A stretch of 34,802 nucleotides of DNA, taken from the NCBI GenBank assembly GCA_046160825.1, contig JBJXHC010000033.1, positions 1 through 34,802 on the forward strand, written 5' to 3'. The translations under genes and the position numbers were made by a program. Origin of the DNA: JBJXHC01 sp046160825. Its GTDB lineage: Bacteria > Bacteroidota > Ignavibacteria > UBA10030 > UBA6906. The notes beneath the pieces were generated by a model. That model was not told the origin of the DNA, made no database searches, and saw nothing but the letters and a program-made list of their open reading frames with translations. Position 1 is the first letter of the stretch; each line of letters begins with the position of its first letter. Positions 8,750 through 14,875 of this stretch are shown here, one piece after another.

Positions 8750-11700
8750 TTAGCAGGACACAAGTGGTCCACTGAATGAAACGCGGGTCCCATGTGTGGA
8801 TCCAATGCCCACATTTAGAATCCCGCCGATTTTTTGAGCACGGGCTTGCATGCTGGTCATTCCCGTCCCGGGGTCATCGGACCCCTCCCGAAACCCGACC
8901 CCATCGTCCAGGAGCGAGGCGTGCAGGGTGCCATTCGCAATGCGGAACTCGAGTTCAATACGGGTGGCATGTGCGTGCCGCGCACAGTTTGTCATTGCTT
9001 CCTTGAAAATCAGCATCAACTGCCGGCGGACCTCCAACGTCAGGCGGACAGAGTGAAAGTCTTCCGTAATCCCCTTGGCTTCAAAAGCAACGCCTGTCTT
9101 AAAGAACAGCTCATCCCCGAAATCCTTCAGCCGGACCACAAGATCGAACAAAGAATCGTTCCGGGAATCCAATGACCAGATAAAATCCCTCGTCCCATTA
9201 AAGAGATGATCGGCATTATCCCGGATGGCATCCAGCAATTCGCGTACTTCGGTCGGAGATTGTGCAAGTTTCCGGGTAGCCGTCTCCGACAACATGTTGA
9301 TGCGTGTCAGTCTGTGCCCCATCTCGTCATGGAAGTCCCGCGCAGTCTTGATCCGAACGATTTCCCTCTCTTCTTCTCTGATCCTACCGATCTCCAGCTC
9401 CCTCTTAACATGACTCTTTATGCGCCAGTTGTACGAGAAAGCAATTGCACCGGCAAGCAGAGCCACTGTCCCGGAGAGAAACCACCACGTCCTCCAGAAT
9501 GGTGGGCGGATGACGATGGCGAGGGCGAGACCTTCATCATTCCAGACTCCATCACTGTTTGCGGCCTTCACGCGAAAGGTGTATTGCCCCGGCGAAAGGT
9601 GGGCGTACGCAGCGTTATGGCGCGTGCCGCTCTGCACCCAGCGTTCATCCACCCCCTCGAGTTTGTACACGTAGCGGTTCTTGCGCGGATTGGTCAGGTC
9701 GATTGCAAGGAAATCAAACGAAAGAAAATTCTCAGTGTGATCAAGTATGATTCCACTGACACCATCTGCAGGAGGGGTCCTTTGCTCACCGACGACCTCC
9801 ATTCCGGAGAGGACGACGGCGGGAGGACGACGGTTGAGACTGATACTATCCGGATGAAAACGGTTGAACCCGTTTGGACCGCCAAAGAGGAGCGCGCCGC
9901 CTGCCCCTTTCACACACACACCACGGTTGAACTGGTTATACTGAAGCCCGTCACTCACATCAAGGGTAAGGACTTCTTCGGTCAATGGATTGAGTCGCGA
10001 GATGCCGTTATTTGTGCTGAGCCAAAGTAGCCCCTGTTCATCCTGAAGGATTCCCTGTATCATGTTGTTGGAAAGCCCCTCGTTCATGGTGAAGTCCGCA
10101 ATCACCTGCCGCAAGGGATCAAGTCTCTTGAGACCACCGCTGTACGTTCCGATCCAGAGCACGCCTGTCGAGTCTTGCAGAAGCGTGGTGATTGATCTGT
10201 TGTGAAGGGCCGGCGTTGTGGAATCGGTCAAGTGTATGAATGTTCCGGACCCGACATCCAACCGGCTCATCCACCCGCCGATCGTTCCGATCCAAAGCAC
10301 CGGCTGGGTCGACTTCCGGTCCCGGAGAATAGTCCACACCGAATTCGAAAGCAGTTGGAGTGAATCACTGGTTGACACCGAACGCTTCAGAACATATCTC
10401 GCACAGTTGCCAGATTCGGGATCGAGCATGTTCAAGCCATTGTTCGTGCCAATCCAGAGTCTCCCGAGCCCATCGTCGGCGATGGCATTCACGACGTTCG
10501 AGCTCAGGGTATTCGGGTTGGTCGGGGAATGCAAGAAGCGTGTGGTCTCCCCTGTCGAGGTATTCAAACGGATGACTCCGCTTCCGCCAGTTCCGATCCA
10601 GAGAATGTCGGGGGCGCTGTTCAATTCATGAATTGCCGTCACCACACCCCCCCGCAATACTTCCTTTGCCCGGGGAAACGGGGAAAATGCCGGCACGCTC
10701 TTCTCATCATACCTGAGCAATTGACCTGCAATGTTCCCGACCCAGACTGTACCCTGCATATCCTCGTACAAACATGTGATGTTTCGGAATGCCGGGGCCC
10801 ATTGCTCCTTCCCCTGTGGCACGTCTGGTATCAGATGCTTGATCTGTCGTTGACGTCGGTTGAGTTTGTTGAGCCCGCCATTTGTTCCAAACCAGATATT
10901 ACCTGAACGGTCCTCCAAAATGGAATTCACATTATTATTCGAAATTGAGCGTGATACTCGTGGATCGTGTGCATGGTGTATTGTTGAAAGTATTCCGCTT
11001 TCGGAAGATGTGATTTCCAGAACCCCGGCCCCTCCCCTTGTACTTACCCATAACGAGCCGCGGGAATCTTGCATAAGCGTCCAGAACTCTGCAACCGGGA
11101 GGCGCAAATCCGGAAACCTGACCGGCCGTACTTCCGCACTGTCGACATTACTCCCATTCAGGATTATTTCCACGATTCCCATGTTCGAGATCAAAGCCCA
11201 CAACACTCTCCTGCCGTCGGCGGATGTTCCGCTGACCATTGACCTTACAATATTCCCGTGCGGGAGTCCCATTCTGGAAGCGTGAATGCGGCTGACTAAC
11301 CCATTTTCTGTATCGAGCCGAATAAGTCCGGTCGCCGACGTCCCCAACCAGATCGATCTGCTGCGCGGATCGGGGTCAGACGCAAAACATGCAACTGCGA
11401 TCTTGTCCAGGAGTGTAAGGGTGCTGTCCGGCAAGTGCGGAAGAACCATCTCGGTTTTTTCCTCGTCCACAACGAATAGGCCCCGGTCGGTGGCGACCCA
11501 AAGACGATTGCCCGAGTCCTCATGAATGGCATACACAACACATTCCGGAATCGCGCCCGTCAGGCGCGCTTGCAGTCTGTATCTTACAAAGCCGTTGCGG
11601 CGGGGTTCGAAACGGCAGAGACCGTTGAACGTTCCGGCCCACACTCTTCCTTTCCGGTCGACAAACATTGTCCCCACAAAATTCGCAGGGAGGGAATTAG

Positions 11701-11920
11701 TGTCGGAGTAGTCATGCCGGTACTGTACGAACGAGTAGCCATCATACCGTGTTATACCATCCGGCGTAGCGGCCCAGAGATACCCCGTACTATCCTGCAC
11801 GAGCGCGTTGATGAGGTTGTGCGAGAGTCCGTGCTCCACAGTAAACAGTTCAAACCCGGCGAGTGCCGGACGCACCTGGATGCCAAGGAGAAGACAGAAG
11901 CCGACCATACGGAGCTTCAT
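8750..11920 (-). CDS. Sensor histidine kinase with periplasmic two-component-regulator propellers
   Basis: 1056 residues. A signal peptide (residues 1-21) leads a periplasmic sensor of about 12-14 Reg_prop blades with the repeating LWIGTxxGLxRLD pattern, enough for two seven-bladed propellers. A Y_Y_Y-type domain follows (YKLEGVDERWV, GQYTFRVKAANSDGVW), then one membrane segment (WWFLSGTVALLAGAIAFSY, about residue 790). The cytoplasmic part is a HisKA_3 dimerisation domain with the phospho-accepting His in RDFHDEMGHRL, and a HATPase_c domain with N-box FKEAMTNCARHA and G-boxes DDGVGF and GTGMTSM. It has no receiver or HTH domain of its own, unlike the fused hybrid systems of Bacteroides. Its ATG overlaps the regulator stop by four bases (ATGA), so translation is coupled. 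The ligand is unknown; related sensors often detect glycans. Confidence 0.95.
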   Translation of the reverse strand: MKLRMVGFCLLLGIQVRPALAGFELFTVEHGLSHNLINALVQDSTGYLWAATPDGITRYDGYSFVQYRHDYSDTNSLPANFVGTMFVDRKGRVWAGTFNGLCRFEPRRNGFVRYRLQARLTGAIPECVVYAIHEDSGNRLWVATDRGLFVVDEEKTEMVLPHLPDSTLTLLDKIAVACFASDPDPRSRSIWLGTSATGLIRLDTENGLVSRIHASRMGLPHGNIVRSMVSGTSADGRRVLWALISNMGIVEIILNGSNVDSAEVRPVRFPDLRLPVAEFWTLMQDSRGSLWVSTRGGAGVLEITSSESGILSTIHHAHDPRVSRSISNNNVNSILEDRSGNIWFGTNGGLNKLNRRQRQIKHLIPDVPQGKEQWAPAFRNITCLYEDMQGTVWVGNIAGQLLRYDEKSVPAFSPFPRAKEVLRGGVVTAIHELNSAPDILWIGTGGSGVIRLNTSTGETTRFLHSPTNPNTLSSNVVNAIADDGLGRLWIGTNNGLNMLDPESGNCARYVLKRSVSTSDSLQLLSNSVWTILRDRKSTQPVLWIGTIGGWMSRLDVGSGTFIHLTDSTTPALHNRSITTLLQDSTGVLWIGTYSGGLKRLDPLRQVIADFTMNEGLSNNMIQGILQDEQGLLWLSTNNGISRLNPLTEEVLTLDVSDGLQYNQFNRGVCVKGAGGALLFGGPNGFNRFHPDSISLNRRPPAVVLSGMEVVGEQRTPPADGVSGIILDHTENFLSFDFLAIDLTNPRKNRYVYKLEGVDERWVQSGTRHNAAYAHLSPGQYTFRVKAANSDGVWNDEGLALAIVIRPPFWRTWWFLSGTVALLAGAIAFSYNWRIKSHVKRELEIGRIREEEREIVRIKTARDFHDEMGHRLTRINMLSETATRKLAQSPTEVRELLDAIRDNADHLFNGTRDFIWSLDSRNDSLFDLVVRLKDFGDELFFKTGVAFEAKGITEDFHSVRLTLEVRRQLMLIFKEAMTNCARHAHATRIELEFRIANGTLHASLLDDGVGFREGSDDPGTGMTSMQARAQKIGGILNVGIGSTHGTRVSFSGPLVSC

Positions 11921-12546
11921 ATCAGCTTCTCTTTCATCGCCTTGGCGATCGCGCCCGCCTTGGAGTTGACTTCCAGTTTCCTGTAGATGTTCTTGATGTG
12001 CGAACGGACAGTCTCCCCGTCGATAAACAGCTCTTCCGCAATCATCGTGTAACTTTTTCCCCGGGACAGGTGAAGGAGGACTTCCGTCTCGCGTTGTGAG
12101 AGAGGGGATTCTTCATTTCTGCGGAACGAATCCACAACCATCCGTGCGATGTTTGTGCTCATCGGCGCTCCCCCCTTTCGCACTTCGTTAATCGCCTCGA
12201 TGAGTCGTTCCGGGGGGATGTTCTTGGTGAGATAGCCGGAGGCACCTGCGCACAATGCCTGGAAAACCATGTCGTCATTCTCCTGCACCGTGAGAATGAC
12301 AACGTCCACTGCCGGATTCTGCTGTTTGAGTTTACGTGTCGCCTCTATGCCCGACTTTCCCGGAAGTATGATATCCATGAGAACAACATCGGGAGGGGAC
12401 CGGTTGAAGTGCGCAAGTGCCGTTTCGGAGTCGCCGTACTGGCCAACTGAGGCAAAACCCTCGGTTGAGTCAATCACCGAAGCGAGCCATTCCCGGATGA
12501 TCGGATCGTCTTCAACAATGGCAACCCGGATTGTTTTCCGGTTCAT
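11917..12546 (-). CDS. Response regulator, NarL/FixJ family (REC-LuxR HTH)
   Basis: 209 residues. The receiver domain (about 1-125) has the acidic pair in VEDDP, the phosphorylatable Asp in VVLMDIILPGKSG, the Thr in VVILTVQ and the Lys in LTKNIPPE. The C-terminal LuxR-type HTH (about 145-205) has the classic LSQRETEVL start and the recognition helix in ETVRSHIKNIYRKL. It is transcribed first in a two-gene operon with the propeller kinase, its certain partner. The start ATG 12546 has no clear Shine-Dalgarno. Its own promoter carries the shared TCCCCC-N5-GGGTGA dyad, so autoactivation is likely. I infer that this protein binds that dyad here and at the two other sites. Confidence 0.95.
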   Translation of the reverse strand: MNRKTIRVAIVEDDPIIREWLASVIDSTEGFASVGQYGDSETALAHFNRSPPDVVLMDIILPGKSGIEATRKLKQQNPAVDVVILTVQENDDMVFQALCAGASGYLTKNIPPERLIEAINEVRKGGAPMSTNIARMVVDSFRRNEESPLSQRETEVLLHLSRGKSYTMIAEELFIDGETVRSHIKNIYRKLEVNSKAGAIAKAMKEKLI

Positions 12547-12592
12547 AGTGGTTTGGGTAAGGGTGATTGCAATCGAGGTGGATGCACAAGAA

Positions 12593-12638
12593 AATATACA
12601 GAGGTTCGACCAGAGATGTTATCCCCCATGTTGGGTGA
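12593..12638 (-). promoter_or_regulatory. Operator/-10 promoter module for the regulator/kinase operon
   Basis: TCCCCC-N5-GGGTGA at 12622-12638, followed on the minus strand by 23 bases and a TATATT -10 element at 12598-12593. The predicted start near 12586 gives a 40-base leader to ATG 12546. Spacing and dyad match the modules at 6952-6997 and 8690-8735. A copy in front of the regulator gene itself suggests positive autoregulation. Confidence 0.7.
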
Positions 12639-12675
12639 GAGGATTGTGGGATGGCTTTCTCCTGTGCAGCAACGC

Positions 12676-12706
12676 TTGACATCGCGGGAAACCTTTCGTA
12701 CCTTGA
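12676..12706 (+). promoter_or_regulatory. Promoter of the initiator tRNA gene
   Basis: A TTGACA box at 12676-12681 and, 17 bases later, TACCTTG at 12699-12705, ten bases before the tRNA 5' end. Read as TTG-N20-TAnnTTnG it also fits the -33/-7 consensus described for Bacteroidota. Divergently placed from the regulator promoter. Confidence 0.55.
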
Positions 12707-12715
12707 TGTCATGAT

Positions 12716-12788
<73 letters not shown>

Positions 12789-12791
12789 CAA

Positions 12792-12836
12792 AAACGAAAA
12801 GCCCCTATTTTATGAGAGATGGGGGCTTCTTCGTTT
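12792..12836 (+). terminator. Stem-loop terminator after tRNA-fMet
   Basis: A strong hairpin with arms AAGCCCC (12799-12805) and GGGGCTT (12822-12828), extended outwards by AAACGA (12792-12797) pairing with TCGTTT (12831-12836) across a small bulge. The T-tract is short (CTTCTTCGTTT), so some read-through into hicB 21 bases further on is possible. Confidence 0.6.
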
Positions 12837-12856
12837 CCCCCAAAGAAGAGGCCTCT

Positions 12857-13063
12857 ATGACAAAAAAGCTCACGGCCGTCGTGACAAAGGAAGATAACTG
12901 GTTTATCGCCCAATGTGTCGAGATCGACTTGGCGAGCCAGGGTGAGACCGAGGAAGAGGCCCTGAAGAACTTGAAGGAAGCGTTGGAGCTTCACTTTGAG
13001 GAACCTATTGCAACGCAAACCCCACTGGTTCGTTCCCTGGAAATAATTATCAATGCCGCTTAG
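12857..13063 (+). CDS. hicB: HicB-type antitoxin
   Basis: 68 residues forming the partial RNase H-like fold of small HicB antitoxins: AVVTKEDNWFIAQCVEIDLASQG then ETEEEALKNLKEALELHF, ending in a short LEIIINAA strand. The start ATG 12857 has an AAGAGG Shine-Dalgarno; the open frame continues upstream through the tRNA but that part is not coding. In this HicBA arrangement the antitoxin gene comes first and overlaps hicA by 11 bases, as seen here. The protein normally blocks the HicA mRNA nuclease and represses its own promoter. No separate promoter is obvious; transcription may read through from the tRNA. The antitoxin is intact although its toxin is frameshifted. Confidence 0.88.
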   Translation: MTKKLTAVVTKEDNWFIAQCVEIDLASQGETEEEALKNLKEALELHFEEPIATQTPLVRSLEIIINAA

Positions 13064-13260
13064 GCCTCTTCCCTTTCGAGAGGTGAAACGCAGGTTGGAA
13101 GCCGCCGGATTTCGTATCAATTCCCAGCGTGGAAGCCACATCAAGTTTAGCAGAACCACCGCCGAAGGAACTCAAAATGCAATCGTACCACAGCATCGTG
13201 AAGTGGCGCAGCATTCTTCGTCAGGCTGGACTGAGTGTCGAACAGTTTGAGCAGTTATAA
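13053..13260 (+). pseudogene. hicA: HicA toxin gene with a C-terminal frameshift
   Basis: The first frame (13053 to about 13202) encodes a normal HicA core: PLPFREVKRRLEAAGF, the catalytic-His motif GSHIKF, and AIVPQHREV. Then the frame runs into unrelated residues and stops at 13250. In the frame starting at CGC near 13206 the sequence continues as RSILRQAGLSVEQFEQL and stops at TAA 13260, which is exactly the HicA C-terminal helix. Family members have a Lys/Arg-Gly-Thr-Leu segment between these two pieces, and it is missing here. The simplest reading is a deletion of about 14 bases, though a two-base insertion or a sequencing error would also shift the frame. The double-stranded-RNA-binding-like fold would lose its last helix, so toxicity is doubtful. 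Confidence 0.85.
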
Positions 13261-13595
13261 CCTGCTGGAAATCTAGCGGACTGCCTTGTCCGGCGAAACG
13301 ACTTGTCCATCGGAACATAGGTCGTTCTCTCCTCTGCCTGGGCTTGAAAGAAGTCTCAGTTTTCCCTCCTTGAATATATCACACTGACGCAGGCCCGCAA
13401 TACTCCTTGCCCCCAGGTAGCAGCGGGGCGCGGCACCAAACTCTTGCATTTTTCAGGTTCATTATGTAATTTCGTTCCGAACTTTATGCCCATGGATTCG
13501 ATGCATCCTCAATATAGTTCATTGCTGTGTCCTCACTCCCGACTTCTCCAGTCCACTAATCCACTATCCAAAAAACAAAATGAAAGGAGCTCCAC
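13261..13595. other. Intergenic region between hicA and the barrel protein gene
   Basis: No open frame of note and no RNA that I recognise. The right half is AT-rich and carries the likely promoter of the 13596 gene. The left half has no clear repeat or terminator. Confidence 0.5.
13444..13474 (+). promoter_or_regulatory. Possible promoter of the outer-membrane barrel gene
   Basis: TTG at 13444-13446 and TAATTTCG at 13467-13474, separated by 20 bases, approximate the Bacteroidota TTG/TAnnTTTG promoter. It would give a leader of about 115 bases. The match is imperfect and the assignment is tentative. Confidence 0.3.
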
Positions 13596-14270
13596 ATGAG
13601 CTCACGCAAGAATATCCTTTTGCTTGCTTTCTTGTTGATGGCTGTTGTGCCGTTGGCGTTCGCGCAGGATGAAGAACCCTGCGACTGGGGCTATTTGTTT
13701 AGCTGGCAGCCCAACTTCGATATCGGAAAATATCACGTGGGGAGCGTCTATAACAGTTCAAACACTAAACTTCCGCTGGTGGGTATCGGGGCTGAAAGAT
13801 ATCTGTCAAAAAACTGGGGCGTACAGCTTGGCTTTAATTTCGGGTTGGACAATTCCAGCCAGGAGGATACCGTCAGAACAGTGGACAACAATGCGCTGGA
13901 TCTCGGTTTGAAGGTCGGCGCGAACTACTACTTCCAGGGGAAGGACAAAACAATCAGTCCCTACATTGGCGGATGGGCAAGCTATTCTCTTTACAACGAG
14001 ACATTGACAGACAAACCTGTTACAGGGACTGAATTCAAGAGAGAGTATTCTGCAAGCACGATCGGGATTGGTGTCACTGGAGGAGCATACTGGCAACCAT
14101 GGAATGACGCCGATCTGGATTTTGGTTTCTATTACAATCTTGGGGTTATGATTACACCATCGAGTACACTCAAGATCACCTCAGGCGGACAAACCGCCGA
14201 AACAGATGGCCCCAGCAGAATAACGGCAGGCGATTGCGGGGGTGGGATTAATCTAAGATTAAGCTTCTAA
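13596..14270 (+). CDS. Outer-membrane beta-barrel protein
   Basis: 224 residues. The signal peptide spans residues 1-24 (MSSRKNILLLAFLL, ending AFAQ). The mature part alternates hydrophobic and polar residues in about eight strands rich in Gly and aromatic residues (GVQLGFNFGLDN, LDLGLKVGANYYFQG, ISPYIGGWASYSLY, GIGVTGGAYWQPW, DLDFGFYYNLGVMI). It ends in a C-terminal strand with a final Phe (GGGINLRLSF), the usual BAM-complex recognition signal. The size fits OmpA-barrel/OmpX-like proteins of the PF13505 type. A very good Shine-Dalgarno (AAAGGAG, 13583-13589) precedes ATG 13596. It stands alone between a toxin-antitoxin remnant and a repeat-rich gap; no partner gene hints at a substrate. Confidence 0.88.
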   Translation: MSSRKNILLLAFLLMAVVPLAFAQDEEPCDWGYLFSWQPNFDIGKYHVGSVYNSSNTKLPLVGIGAERYLSKNWGVQLGFNFGLDNSSQEDTVRTVDNNALDLGLKVGANYYFQGKDKTISPYIGGWASYSLYNETLTDKPVTGTEFKREYSASTIGIGVTGGAYWQPWNDADLDFGFYYNLGVMITPSSTLKITSGGQTAETDGPSRITAGDCGGGINLRLSF

Positions 14271-14477
14271 AAAGAAGTCTTAAAGAACGCGTACCTTTAG
14301 TCCACGAAGAACACAAAGAGTCTGTGGGCGAATGTCCCCGCTCCGGATCGAGTGCGGAACGGCTATAGCAGTTAAGCAAGATCGTTCGCTCTAACAAATC
14401 TCCACGCCATTGGTGTGCTCTCACATACTTTTTGGCGTGGATGTATTTTCTGATGAGTTTCTGTCTCTTTCTGAGCC

Positions 14478-14613
14478 TTCCCGAATCGAAGGAAGGGCGG
14501 GTGGGAAAACACTCCGGGATTGCGATTTCAGCGTTTACTGCTTTTTGGCACTGTGCTGAAACCGCACGAACCATGGACTGAACTATCAACGCTTGCGGGT
14601 TTCGATTCGGGAA
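14478..14613. repeat. 136-base segment bounded by 13-base perfect inverted repeats
   Basis: TTCCCGAATCGAA at 14478-14490 and its exact reverse complement TTCGATTCGGGAA at 14601-14613. The ends and size are MITE-like, but I see no target-site duplication directly outside them. Confidence 0.5.
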
Positions 14614-14624
14614 AGTTCTCTTTG

Positions 14625-14652
14625 GTTACTTTCTCTTCAAAGAAAAAGTAAC
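14625..14652. repeat. AT-rich hairpin
   Basis: GTTACTTTCTCTT, a CA loop, and AAGAAAAAGTAAC form a 13-base-pair stem with one mismatch. The A/T-rich arms could act as a terminator in either direction, in particular for metH on the minus strand. Confidence 0.45.
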
Positions 14653-14727
14653 ATTCGGCGCATCGCCGTTGGTTTCGAGTGGCACTAGATGTGGGATGCG
14701 AAACCATTGAATTCTGTGCCCCAACCT

Positions 14728-14855
14728 CCCCTCTCTTTTCAAGTCGAAGATCCCGCCATTTGGCGGGGAGAGGGGTCGGGCCTGCCCGCCAGAGGGCGTT
14801 TGCCTACTCCGCCGAAGTAGCCTTGGCTACGTAGGCTAGACGGCCCGCAGGCGGG
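14728..14855. repeat. Nested GC-rich hairpins, REP-like
   Basis: CCCCTCTC (14728-14735) pairs with GAGAGGGG (14768-14775) around an inner CCCGCC-ATTT-GGCGGG hairpin (14752-14767). A second unit pairs CCCGCC (14785-14790) with GGCGGG (14850-14855), GCCTAC (14802-14807) with GTAGGC (14831-14836), and GTAGCC (14817-14822) with GGCTAC (14825-14830). Such layered palindromes are typical of repetitive extragenic elements. Confidence 0.5.
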
Positions 14856-14875
14856 GTTGAATACGGTGGGAATAA

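Larger units (their letters stand above)
14271..14875. other. Convergent non-coding region with several inverted repeats
   Basis: 605 bases between the ends of the barrel gene (plus) and the large metH gene (minus), with no credible gene. A 113-codon open frame on the minus strand (14248-14589) has an unnatural composition and no start signal. The stretch contains a 13-base perfect inverted repeat (14478-14613), a 13-base-pair AT-rich hairpin (14625-14652) and a set of nested GC-rich hairpins (14728-14855). These look like mobile or repetitive non-coding elements and may also end transcription from both sides. Confidence 0.6.

Noticed and set aside
9206..10030. 274-codon open frame on the plus strand
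   Set aside because: Antisense to the kinase gene, whose HisKA_3 and Y_Y_Y motifs are intact there.
14248..14589. 113-codon open frame on the minus strand
   Set aside because: It overlaps the end of the barrel gene and one arm of an inverted repeat, has no Shine-Dalgarno and no recognisable composition or motif.
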